Shown here: positions 25,601-36,477 of the stretch, in pieces
How positions within the stretch are numbered: position 1 is the stretch's first letter
Layout: each line of letters starts with the position of its first letter
NCBI GenBank assembly: GCA_024138025.1
Contig: JAMXBD010000710.1
Coordinates: forward strand, 434,001-498,000
DNA: 64,000 bases
Source of the DNA: Combretum micranthum
Taxonomy: Eukaryota; Streptophyta; Magnoliopsida; Myrtales; Combretaceae
Direction: 5' to 3'
Position numbers and translations under genes: made by a program
The notes under the pieces: generated by a model
Told to the model about the DNA's origin: nothing
The model's input: only the letters and a program-made list of their open reading frames with translations
Databases searched by the model: none

Positions 25601-28074
25601 AGCTCCGGTATTAGTTAATTAAATTTGGTTGGATATAATAAGCTTCACTGTCCCTTTTTTTTTTTTTTTTTTTCCGCCCTTGTTGGCGTGTGTGTTTCTG
25701 ATTTGTACGCTTTTGCCATCCAGTCAAATTGTGTCTGTCAAGATGATGGTACTAAAAACATGAAATACATATATACCCCTCTTTTTAAATTAAACATCTA
25801 ATAAAACATTGTAATGGCCCAAAAAAAATTTTTTCTTGTAATATTAGACTTATCGATCCGTTACTTCATGTTTTTTCTTACAAAAATGCCAACTAAAATT
25901 TTCTCTTTGAAGTTACCAATTATATTTTTAAATCTTTTTCTTTTAAAAGAGCACGTTTTTGCATCTCAATTAGTATACCTCAACCATTTCCTTCATTATA
26001 ATTATGAAATATAATCATATAGGATAGTTTCCTAAGCGTCATACTTCAAACAGAGACACAGGTCAAACATAAAATATTTACAGATAAAAAAATCCAAATT
26101 ATCATCTAATTTTTATGAGAGTTCAATTCCAACTTAATAAGCATTTAAGCTCAATTAAGTTAGCAATTTAATCAAGTTATATTTTATAAAGTTCAAGCTT
26201 GAATTAATTCGAATAGTTACAGCTACATCTTAAATTAGAGTAACATTACATATCGACGTTATATACAGTTTTACATATTGGAATTATAATTATATAATTA
26301 AAATGTTAGAGATCCCGACGTTATTTTCAAAATTATTAGTTTTTCACCGTATGTTTGATTTCCTCCTTCGTAATACTTACGTTGCCATTCAACGACAGGT
26401 TAAAAGGCAATGTCTTATGTTGAATGTTAAGTGAGCAAGGCGTGTAACAAACAATAAAAGAGGAGACCAGTAACAAGAAGATGCCTCTACTTCCAGTAGC
26501 TCAAACTTTGAAGGGAAAAGAGTGGCTAAAAAAAAAAAAAAAACATCATAGTACAGAATATGGAAATTCAGTCATCTTGAATTAGATGTTTGTATCCTGG
26601 TATTCTTATAATTTTTTATCATATTTTTATTATTTTTAAATAAATATATATCAAATAATAAATACCAATAAAAAATGATAATTTTACTTATATATAGATC
26701 AAATATATATAATATAGATACAAATCTGATAGTAATACGATATAGATAAAAATATGATAATTGAAACATATGCTTAAATGATTGAAAACAGCTTAGAACA
26801 ACTGCACCAACTACTATTTCATTCGAGCTTTTCAAGATTTGTAATTTCAGTCCAATAAATCCATATTCAATATGCCAGCATTATTGTATATGAAATTTGC
26901 AAAATATAGTAACCAAATAAATCCAGTTTTATAGAAAGTATTGAATAATTTATATCATGACAATGTCGAAGATAAAATCCAAAGCTGGAACTGGGTTTGT
27001 CTAGACTACCTTCTACAATGAAATGTTAACCTTGCATTTTATGTAAAGCGACGGTACCTTCTATAACATCTAGTTTAGTTGACTTGAAATATGTACAGTA
27101 TTAATTAACTCACATCCGAGACATAGTGCTTCTCCGGTGAATCACATGATAGGCTATATTAGAACATCAACAATGGTAGAAAAGTTTAGGGTTAAATACT
27201 TTAAAAATTTGCATGAATGTTTAGATTTTTTGAAAATAAACCCTTAAATTTTTTAAAGTGCCAACGTAGCAAATAATGTGAAAATTTAATTAATTGGTGC
27301 TGATATGCCATGAATTAAATTTATCTATTTAGGAATGTTTAATAAATATTTGAAAAATTTTGAAAATTAAAAAATAAAAGAAAAATATGATGACAAAATA
27401 ATTTGAAAAAAAAAAGGAAATTTTGATTTTTTTTTTTTTTCTGAAATTACAATCATTGGCAATTACTTAATATAACGGGTGGCCATTGCCGACACTAATA
27501 CAACAGCGCAGATCCAAAAGCTCTTAACAGCCGAAAGTGAAGGATGAGCAGACCCGGATTTTTAGAGGATTGATCTCGACTTATTTAATAATTTAACAAT
27601 TTCAAACTGAGTCGAACTTTTAAAAAGTTTGAAATATATAGGGTTAAGTTTAGTTCTATTGAAAAAGCCCAAGCTTGGACTTGAGCTCAGCTCATTTACA
27701 CAAATAATTATATATAATTATATTTATAATGTTAGATTAATAAAACTAATTATATATAATTTTAATATATTAAATGAGTCCTTAATAATTCTATTCTCGA
27801 AGTGGCTCATAAACTTGAAGATAAGCTTAACTTAACTTGTTTAATCAAACGAGTTTGAGTTCGAGTTTAAATTTAACTTATTTAATTAAACGAGCTAAGT
27901 CAAACCGAATTCGAGTAGCTCGCTTGGACCATATCCCTTAACAATCATAACCGTAATTGACGTTCTTGTGGTTAACATGGAGGTATAGATTGTCCAAAAA
28001 ATTAAAAAATCGGCAAAAAATAAAATCCGCAACGACACTTAACAATATAATATATTAGTAATGCAATAAAAATG

Positions 28075-28265
28075 CTTCGTTTGTTTATTGATAGAATATA
28101 GTTACAGACACTTTTTTTTAAATTTTTTTCTAATAAATTATTTATAAAAAGTTAGATATAGATAAAAAAAATTGATAATTCTCATTAAAAGATCAAATAT
28201 AGATAAAATATAATTATACATATATTGTTTTAAAAAAAATATATATAGATACAGAGAAAAACTGA
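28075..28265 (+). repeat. AT-rich dispersed repeat, copy 2
   Basis: Partner of the repeat at 25375-25600, in the same order and orientation, with several indels. Confidence 0.55.
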
Positions 28266-28559
28266 CCTTCTAAACTGTCCGTCTTAAACTCCGGCCCTAG
28301 GATAAAAATAAACGTGTATATGCACCAAAATTATCATAACAATTTTTTTTTTTTTTTGTGACGTGGTCGTGACGGATGCTGGGATTTCATCGCGAAAACA
28401 GTCCTTGGGGGGGCTTGCAATTATTTTTTACTTATACACATGTGAAGCAATTTTTTTTTTTTTTTTTTTTACATTAGTAAAAGGAAATATCTCTTGCTCT
28501 CTTTACGGCACCAATCGCAAACGGTAAAAGAAAAATAATATTGATTTTTTTAAATTACA

Positions 28560-28765
28560 AAAATATTATTAGAATAAAAATAATCTCAAAAATAGGTAAG
28601 TTAACATCGTCTCTTGAAGAAATGAGGTCATAAGTGACCAATCTCGTCTTTTAAACAGACGAGGTCACTGTATTTTGCACTAATCTCGTCTCTCAACCAC
28701 TTATGATCTCGTTTTCTCAAGAGACGATGTTAACTTGCCTATTTTTTGGATTATTTTTTCACTTG
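28560..28765. mobile_element. MITE-like element with long terminal inverted repeats
   Basis: The left arm AATAGGTAAGTTAACATCG...GAGGTCATAAGTG (about 28593-28637) is repeated inverted at about 28690-28737 as CACTTATGATC...CGATGTTAACTTGCCTATT, with few mismatches. The pairing extends outward through AATAATCTCAAAAATAGG / CCTATTTTTTGGATTATT. The centre holds CTCGTCTYTnAA repeats. Related partial copies are at 48285-48420 and 53005-53100. The superfamily is unclear; no clean TSD was found. Confidence 0.65.
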
Positions 28766-28993
28766 GCATATTTGTGTCAGTTTTTTTAAATAATTATTTT
28801 TTTCCTTAATCCAATCTCAAACTATGTTTTTAATAAAATAATATGCTTAAACAATTGAAAACATAAGTGTGCATGTATTCATCTAAAGCGCCTAATAAAT
28901 AAAAAAAAATAAAGATTCATTTATTATGCATTACTTTTCAGTAGTCTTACCCTAAAACCAAACAAATTATTTCCTAAATATATTGACCATTTT

Positions 28994-29297
28994 TGTTGGT
29001 TAAAGAATTTAAATCAAGAGCTGTATTTGCAAAAGATAGAAAACAAACTTTTACTGTTGGCTATTTTAATTCTTAGCCACATATATCAAATTTACAGACA
29101 ATTAGCAATCCTTGTTTTACGTATCTTCACAAATTACTTTTCTAAAATTTGTTTTGTAAAACCTATAAAAAAGGCCACATCCTGTAATGTAAAAAAATAC
29201 ACCAAAATATGAAAATGTAATATTAAATTTCCTCTTTCTGTTATCTTTTTCTGCTGCGTGTGTGAGTTAGATAAAATTTAATGCCTCATTGATATCA
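28994..29297 (+). repeat. 5' LTR of copia 1
   Basis: 304 bp, TG...CA. TATAAAAAAGG at about 29163 is a possible TATA box. Confidence 0.93.
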
Positions 29298-29300
29298 AAT

Positions 29301-29312
29301 TGGTATTAGAGC
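29301..29312 (+). promoter_or_regulatory. Primer-binding site of copia 1
   Basis: TGGTATTAGAGC, one mismatch from the TGGTATCAGAGC expected for the initiator methionine tRNA. It starts three bases after the LTR end. Confidence 0.85.
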
Positions 29313-29530
29313 ACGGGTATTCCCTCAGAGGTGCCATCAATGTCAAGAAGGAACCAGGGTAGTGCTATGTCCATTTGAAATCCCTGTATTCCATCAGGAA
29401 TAATTTCCGATGTGATATGGGATCTGTGAGTGCTTGATAAGCCTAAGAAATGAATTCCACAAAGTACTTGTCCCTCTGGATCAGGATTCTTATCAGAATG
29501 ATACTAGATAGAAAGTCTTCTATACGCTTT
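29313..29530 (-). other. Leader segment of copia 1, origin not recognised
   Basis: Between the primer-binding site and the sugar-transporter fragment. The minus strand is open for about 60 codons (about 29318-29497), with peptides such as GIQGFQMDIALPWFLLDIDG, but I do not recognise a family. A 14-base string CCATTTGAAATCCC recurs here (29371) and in the transporter fragment (29603), so it may be related or captured together. Confidence 0.3.
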
Positions 29531-29534
29531 CTTT

Positions 29535-29735
29535 ATTTCTAATTCTAAAGCTCCAGGTTCTATAGTTAAAGAAATTGGCCACAAGGATAACAATAGTAAT
29601 GGCCATTTGAAATCCCATGCGCTCCTCTTATTTTCGTTGGTGCCATCTCAGAAAGAAACACCGGAACGGACTGATTGGCAAATCCGACACCAACACCACG
29701 GAGCAAACGACCAACAGTTAGCATAGCCACATACT
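29535..29735 (-). pseudogene. Captured fragment of a monosaccharide transporter (STP-like)
   Basis: The minus strand reads [20 protein letters not shown] then [12 protein letters not shown]. After one frameshift near 29610 it reads [17 protein letters not shown]. Plant sugar transport proteins have [14 protein letters not shown](A/S)VP(L/V)(Y/F)LSEMAP.K.RGA...FQ..ITIGILVAN..NY in the same order, so about 65 residues of an STP/MFS sugar carrier are represented. It lies antisense to the retrotransposon, between its primer-binding site and gag. Copia elements do not normally encode this, so capture of host sequence is inferred. Non-functional. Confidence 0.78.
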
Positions 29736-29741
29736 TATGAC

Positions 29742-29828
29742 ATCTTTCAGTTCAACCTATTATACTGCTTGATCACACGATGAACGGTCTCGGGAATATA
29801 CTCAAGAACCAGATTCATAAATAACTCC
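29742..29828 (-). pseudogene. Captured fragment of a GSK3/SHAGGY-like kinase
   Basis: The minus strand reads [20 protein letters not shown] then QYNRLN followed by a stop and KM. Plant shaggy-related kinases share ELYLNLVLEYVPETVHRV.K.YNK.NQRMP in the N-lobe/hinge region. Only about 29 residues are present, with no catalytic loop. The fragment abuts the transporter fragment (junction near 29736-29742), so two unrelated host genes appear joined in the leader of one retroelement. Confidence 0.75.
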
Positions 29829-30146
29829 TTTTTTTTTAATTGTTAAAAAAAAAGCAACGTTTCAATGAAACAACATTTAGATGGTCAAGAAGGCACATGG
29901 CAACCTTTCAACACCAGCATTATGACTACTGGATTCTCTCATACCTAAAGTAGATGCAAGGCCTACTGAAGCCATTTAGCGTAAAAAAAAAATGTCTCCT
30001 AAAAATGCAGGTTCTACACCCAACCAAATCGACCATTTACTAAGACCCATATTTTAATTTCCAGTGCTTGGTTTTGTGTGTTTGTGAGGAACAAGAAGGT
30101 TCTCGCAGTTATTTAAAAAAAAAAAAACTTTATTTGAGAGTGGGAT
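29829..30146 (+). other. Rest of copia 1 leader, content not recognised
   Basis: Starts with T- and A-rich tracts. The plus strand then reads HLDGQEGTWQPFNTSIMTTG (about 29874-29933) before stops. I could not assign it; it may be a third captured fragment or ordinary leader sequence. Confidence 0.3.
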
Positions 30147-33100
30147 ATGGCAACCAATTATAATATTGTATGGTCAGGTCCCAAGTTAGATGGGAAACTT
30201 GATTACAATTATTGGGAACTTTTGATGTCTACTCATTTAAAAGCTCACAATATTTGGAGCTTTATTGAACCGGGTTTACAACAAGGAGCCGATGATGCTA
30301 CTCGAAGGAAGGACTAGTTGGCATTATCACAAATTCACCAAGGAGTAGATTACTCAATCTTTGGCAAAATAGCAAATGCTAAAACTGCTAAAGAAGCATG
30401 GGACATTTTGAAGTTGTCATATAAAGGAGTGGGGAAAGCTTAGAAATCCAAATTGCAATCCTTGCGTAGAGAATATGAAAGATATGAGATGTCCAACTCA
30501 GAAAGTATTGAACAATATTTTTCTCGTGTTACTGATCTTGTCAATAAGATGAGGGTGTATGGAGAAGACATTGCTGAAAGCAAAGTGGTGGAGAAAATTC
30601 TTCGAACCATGCCAATCAAGTTTGATCATGTGGTGACTATAATAATAGAGTCCTACGATACAGACACCATGACGGTTGCAGAGTTGCAAGGAAGCATTGA
30701 AAGTCATGTGAGCAAAATTTTGGAGAAGACGGAGAAAGTGAATGAAGAAGCCTTGAAGAGTCAGGTGAACTTCAACAATAAAATTGAATCTAGTCAAAAT
30801 GCTGAAGGTAGAGGTCGTGGTTTTAATAGTAGAAGAAGAGAAAATTACAGAGGTAGAGGTCAAGGAAATTTCAGAGGAAGAGGACGTGGTAGTTTCAATC
30901 AAGGAAGAGACAACAATTTCAGGCCATCTAGTCAAGGAAGGAGTGGAAATAATTTCTGGACTACCAATCGAGGAAGAGGAAGCAGCAACAACTATCAAGA
31001 AAGAACAAATGTTAATTGTTTTCACTGTGGGAAGTTTGGACATAAAGCTGTAGATTGCAGATTCAGACAACAGGCAAACATAGCAAAACATGAGTACCAA
31101 CATATTGGTGAGAATTCTGATAATCCACAAAGTTTATTTTTGGCAGCTAATAATTTTGTAGAAGATGGAGATATCTGGTATTTAGATACTGGATGTAGTA
31201 ATCATATGTGTGCAAAAAGGAGTTATTTTCTTCTCTGGATGAAACGGTAAAATCTACCGTGAAATTCAGAAATAATACAAATATTCCGATATTGGGAAAA
31301 GGCCAAGTTGCTATTAGATTGAATGATGGATCTCATAACTTTATCTCTAATGTTTTCTATGCTCCTGGTCTTCATCACAATCTATTGAGTATGGGACAAC
31401 TATCGGATAAAGGATACAACATGCAGATTTATCAAGGTTACTGCACATTAATTGACAAGCATGGAAGGTTTGTAGCGAAAGTACTAATGACACCAAGTCG
31501 CCTATTCCCTTTGAAAATTCAGCATGGAAAATTTCTTGTTTTAAGTTCTGTTATTCCCAATGATGATTGGTTGTGGCATATGCGCTTTGGACATTTTCAC
31601 TTTTCTGGATTGAATTATCTGTCACGAAAAGAATATGTTTCTGGTTTGCCTATTGTGAGTATTCCTGATGGTGTATGTGAGACTTGTCAAATGGGCAAGA
31701 AACACAAAGACTCATTCCCAACTGGAAAGTCTTGGAGGGCAAGAAAGTTGCTAGAAATTGTCCATTCAGACTTATGTATGGTTGAGGTACCGACACATGG
31801 TGGTAGCAGGTATTTTATTACTTTTATTGATGATTTTAGCAGAAAGACGTGGGTATATTTTTTAAAGCAAAAGTCAGAAGCTTGTGATGCCTTTAAGTCA
31901 TTCAAGGCATTAGTGGAGAAACAAAGTGGATACAAAATCAAAGCATTAAGAACAGATAGAGGCCAAGAATATCTTGTATGTACTGACTTCTTTGAGCAGC
32001 ATGGAATTCAACACCAACTAACAACCAGATACACACCTCAACAAAATGGAGTTGCAGAAAGGAAGAACAGAACAATCATGGACATGGTAAGATGCATGCT
32101 TAAGGCTAAGCAATTGCCTAGAGAATTTTGGGCAGAAGCAGTTGCCACTACTGTTTATATTTTGAATAGGTGCCCAACTAAGAGTGTTCGTGACAAGACA
32201 CCTGAAGAAGCTTGGAGTGGAGGAAACCTTCAATCCGACATCTCAAAGTTTTTGGGTGTATTGCATATGCCCATGTACCAGATCAACTTAGGAAGAAATT
32301 GGATGATAAAGGAGAAAAATGCATTTTCATTGGCTATAGCTCAAACTCAAAGGCATACAAGTTATACAATCCAGAGACAAAGAAGGTGATCATTAGTAGA
32401 GACGTAACATTTGATGAAGAAGGAATATGGGACTAGTCTTCAAAATCCCAGAAGGAGGCGGCGATAATTCCTGATAATAATGGAGAAGAGGAAGGGCAAC
32501 AAGGTCTAACTCAAGATGTGGCAGAATCATCTAATAGACCACAAAGACAACGCCGATTACCAGCCAGATTGGAGGATTATGTTGTTAGTGACGATAATGA
32601 TCCTTCCGATGAAGAAATTATAAATTTTGCTTTGTTTGCAGATTGTGAACCAGTGACATTTGAAGAAGCTTTAAGAGACCCAAATTGGAGGAAGGCCATG
32701 GATGAAGAGATTTATGCTATTGAGAAGAACAAAACCTGGGAGCTAACATATCTGCCAATAGATAAAAGGCCAATTGGAGTGAAGTGGGTTTATAAAACAA
32801 AATACAAGCCTGATGGAGAGATAGACCGATTTAAAGCAAGGTTGGTAGCTAAAGGATATAAGCAAAAGCCTGGTATTGATTATTTTGAGGTATTTGCTCC
32901 AGTTGCAAGGTTAGATACAATTCGTATGATTATCTCTCTTTCGGCTCAAAATAATTGGAGAATATATCAAATGGATGTTAAATTCGCTTTTCTAAATGGA
33001 ATACTAGAAGAAGAAGTGCATATTGAGCAGCCTGCAGGTTATGTGATTGAAGGAAAAGAAGATAAAGTTTACAGACTGAAGAAAGCTCTATATGGGTTGA

Positions 33101-34174
33101 AGCAGGCACCAAGAGCATGGTATAAGAAGATTGATTCATATTTTGTGCAACATGGTTTTCAAAGATGTCCGTTTGAGCATACTTTATATTAAATTGGTTG
33201 AGTCTGGAGATATTCTTATTGTGTGTCTTTATGTCGATGATCTAATTTTTACTGGCAATAATTCAAGGATGATTGAAGAATTCAGGGAGGCTATGATAAG
33301 CTACTTTGAAATGACATATATGGGCCTAATGTCTTATTTTCTTGGCATTGAGGTTATTCAACAGAATGGTGGTATTTTCATTTCTCAGAAGAAATATGCT
33401 AGTGATATTTTGAAGAAATTCAAGATGGAGAATTCAAAGCCAGTCTCTACTCCAGTCAAAGAAAAGTTAAAGCTAACAAAAGAAAATAGTGGCAAAAAGA
33501 TAGATTCAACTCCCTACAAAAGTTTGATTGGAAGCTTGAGATATTTGACTGCAACAAGACCAGATATTGTTTTTAGAGTTGGATTACTTAGCAGATTTAT
33601 AGAAGAGCCACATATTTATCATCTGCAAGGAGCTAAAAGAATTCTTAGATATATCAAAGGTACTTTGACAGAGGGAATTTTTTATGCCAATAATAATGAT
33701 GTGAAACTTGTTGGCTATACAGATAGTGATTGGGCAGGAGATATAGAAACAAGAAAAAGCACGTCAGGGTACGCATTTCATTTAGGGAGTGGGGTAATAT
33801 CATGGTCATCAAAGAAGCAACCAATTGTCGCACTCTCTACAGCTGAAGCAAAATATATAGCGGCAGCTAGTTGTGCAACTCAAGCAGTGTGGCTGAGAAG
33901 AATACTTGAAGTGATACATCAGAAGCAGAAGACTCCTACAGAAATATTTTGTGACAATAAGTCTGCTATTGCTCTATGCAAAAATCCAGTTTTTCATGGA
34001 CGGTCCAAGCACATTGATATCCGGTTTCATAAGATTCGAGAGTTGGTTGCTGAGAAGGAAGTGGAGATTAATTATTGGCACACTGAAGATCAAATTGCAG
34101 ATATTTTTACAAAGCCTTTGAAAAATGACTTATTTTATAAGTTGAAGAAAATGCTTGGAATGATACAAGCTTGA
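30147..34174 (+). pseudogene. Ty1/copia gag-pol polyprotein of copia 1, broken
   Basis: The start is ATG at 30147 (MATNYNIVWSGPKLDGK). Stops: TAG at 30315 and 30441 in gag and 32434 after integrase. Frameshifts lie near 31215-31225 (protease), 32215-32270 (integrase C-terminal part) and 33175-33190 (RT). Domains in order: UBN2-type gag with an Arg/Gly-rich tail, CCHC knuckle CFHCGKFGHKAVDC (31016-31058), protease LDTG (about 31180), integrase WHMRFGH (about 31575) with [17 protein letters not shown] with LYVDDLIFTGN (about 33229), RNase H with DSDWAGD, STAEAKY and FCDNKSA. It ends LGMIQA before the polypurine tract. The protein cannot be made as one chain. Confidence 0.93.
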
Positions 34175-34188
34175 TTTAAGGGAGGCAA

Positions 34189-34492
34189 TGTTGGTTAAAG
34201 AATTTAAATCAAGAGCTATATTTGCAAAAGATAGAAAACAAACTTTTATTGTTGGCTATTTTAATTCTTAGCCACATATATCAAATTTACAGACAATTAG
34301 CAATCATTGTTTTACATATCTTCACAAATTACTTTTCTAAAATTTGTTTTGTAAAGCCTATAAAAAAGGCCACATCCTGTAATGTAAAAAAATACACCAA
34401 AATATGAAAATGTAATATTAAATTTCCTCTTTTTGTTATCTTTTTCTGCTGCATGTGTGAGTTAGATAAAATTTAATGCCTCATTGATATCA
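34189..34492 (+). repeat. 3' LTR of copia 1
   Basis: 304 bp, differing from the 5' LTR at seven sites (six transitions and one C/A transversion by eye). Confidence 0.93.
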
Positions 34493-34635
34493 ATTTTTTT
34501 CCTCATATCTTTTATTATCTTTAAAGGGCACGATATCATTATTTAATCATATTCAACATAATAATAACATATGAGGAAATATTATATGCTAAGAATTCGT
34601 TTTGTTTTGCAAGCACTATTTATTATTTATTATTA

Positions 34636-34677
<42 letters not shown>

Positions 34678-35826
34678 GGGTTGATTGTTTTCGTTATTAT
34701 CCAAACGGTCACTTTTAAATGATGCAAAAGTTGAATTTAATCTAAATCAAAAAAGAAAAAAAAGAGAGAGAGAGATGAAAGAAAAAGAGGTGGCTTGACA
34801 ATTTGACTGGATAATACTCTCTATATGTAACATATGCATGGTGTATAAGTATAAAGTATATATTAATACATAACTATATTTGTAAAATATAAATGACAGT
34901 TGTTTGAAAACCATCCACTATTAAGGCTATGTGATGAAATATAATTTATAATTACCATTCTTGTGTAGATAAGGTGTATATTATGTTTGTGAGCAGGATC
35001 TGAATTTAAAAATGACGACGGAGAAAGAAATGCTTTTATTGGCTTTTTTCTCAATAAAAGACAGCTAATAGGTAATATGCATTTGGGTGTATTTTAATGT
35101 GATGTATAATTTCTAGTTATACTTTGACATGTGGAATGGACAGTAACTAACTATCAACCGTGATTTGAAAATTGATTATCTTTGAGTAAAATGAAAAAAC
35201 ATCTCCTAAAACTTTAGGACTGATCCAAAATTACTCATGAATTTTAAAGCGGGACTTTTGATCTTTCGAATTATAAACAATTTGTAAATAAATCTATTTT
35301 ATACTTTTCTATTCAAAATACATGAAAATTTTACTGTTTTAAATATACTTTTTTTATATAAAATTTTTATGAGACATGTACAAATAAGAATAGAAAAAGA
35401 ATGATATTGACTAATTTTCAAATTATCTATAGTTTTGAGAGTCAAAAATCATATATTTAAAGATCGAGAAATCAATCCACTCTATACTTAAAATTTAACG
35501 AGTATTTTTGTATTTTATTCTAATATTTTTTTACTGGAAATTTTCTAGATGGATGGAGACCTGAGAGTGCTTTATGGAAGCACAAAATTTTCTTTTGAGG
35601 AAGGGGTGTTTTTGTAACTTTCATTTTTTCCCTAACAACTGCTTTGGTTGCTATAATAATTCCACTTTTGATGAAAGGGCATCTTCGTCCTTTTTGCTAT
35701 AATAACCACCTAACCAAACCAGATTACTTTTTTCAAGTGTAATGTCCCACCATTATTAATTTTTCAATTCTTCAAATTCTCAAGAGGCAAGACTCTTTCA
35801 CTTCTGAGACAAGAAAACAAGATAAA
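34493..35826. other. Intergenic region and TNL upstream sequence
   Basis: AT-rich with no gene. It contains a (TTA)n microsatellite (34621-34677) and two W-box-like cores, TTGACA (34795-34800) and TTGACT (34803-34808), about 1 kb upstream of the TNL start. W-boxes are WRKY targets common near defence genes, but these short matches are weak evidence. No convincing TATA box was fixed. Confidence 0.5.
34621..34677 (+). repeat. (TTA)n microsatellite
   Basis: About 18 TTA/ATT units, near-perfect. Confidence 0.9.
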
Positions 35827-36422
35827 ATGCATAACAGTCATAAGATGATGATGATGATCACTCTAGCGGGGATGGCGGCAGCCATATTGCTGTTCTTGAA
35901 AAGGAAGACCAGACGTTCTTCAAACGAGGAAAACAAGGCAGATGGAAGTGATCTTTCAGATGGAGAAACCTACGAAGTATTCTTGAGTTTTAAAGGTGAA
36001 GAAACACGCAAGGACTTCACGGACCATCTATACTTGAGGTTGATAAATGCAGGAGTTTCTGTGTTTAGAGATAATGAGGCACTTCCTGTTGGTGAGGAGA
36101 TTGGTCCTGAACTTGATAAAGCCATCAATGCTTCAAAGATTTCCATCCCCATCATCTCTTCCAACTATGCTTCTAGTGAATGGTGCCTCCGGGAACTTGT
36201 ACATATTCTCAAGTGCAAGAAAGCAGCAGGCCAAGTAGTCTTGCCTATCTTCTATCGAGTTGACCCGTCGACTATACGGCACCAAACTGGAATGTTTGAA
36301 ACAGCATTTCGCTCGCATGAAAAGAAGTATGGTTATAATAGCAAAATCGTGCAAGAATGGAGGAATGCTTTAGTGGAAGTTGCATCCTTAAAAGGGTGGG
36401 AATCATCAAAAATAGCAGATGG
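35827..36422 (+). CDS. TNL exon 1: membrane anchor and TIR domain
   Basis: 198 full codons and two bases of the next. Residues 7-24 (MMMMITLAGMAAAILLFL) followed by KRKTRR form a probable signal anchor, as in flax L6, which would place the protein on an endomembrane. TIR spans about residues 48-195: YEVFLSFKGEETR, then GEEIGPEL, ISIPIISSNYASSEWC and LREL, where E123 matches the TIR catalytic glutamate, and FYRVDPS. The exon ends ADG with donor GG|GTAAAT. ATG at 35827 is chosen because it is the first in-frame Met and includes the anchor. The TIR itself is intact. Confidence 0.93.
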
Positions 36423-36477
36423 GTAAATATATATTTATATTTTGAATTTCAATCAATGAATTATTGTAAATGGCTGA

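Larger units (their letters stand above)
24956..28559. other. AT-rich intergenic DNA
   Basis: No gene is recognisable. It contains long T or A tracts (25650-25672, 26528-26543, 27428-27440), a repeat at about 25375-25600 matching 28075-28265, and a related short AT-rich segment at about 26640-26770 with ATAGATACAAATCTGA-like sequence. A short degenerate element may lie at 27150-27450, but I see no clear termini. Confidence 0.6.
28994..34492 (+). mobile_element. Ty1/copia retrotransposon 1 (decayed, 5.5 kb)
   Basis: Two 304-bp LTRs (28994-29297 and 34189-34492) start TGTTGG and end ATATCA. The TSD ATTTT is at 28989-28993 and 34493-34497. The LTRs differ at seven sites by eye (2.3%), so insertion is not recent. 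Order is LTR, primer-binding site, unusual leader, gag, protease, integrase, RT, RNase H, polypurine tract (AAGGGAGGCAA, 34178-34188), LTR, which is copia order. Three in-frame stops and three frameshifts break the polyprotein, so the copy is non-autonomous. Confidence 0.95.

Noticed and set aside
30498..31130. 210-codon minus-strand open frame
   Set aside because: Antisense of the copia 1 gag; the Ser/Thr-rich composition is a by-product of the Arg/Gly-rich gag tail on the other strand.
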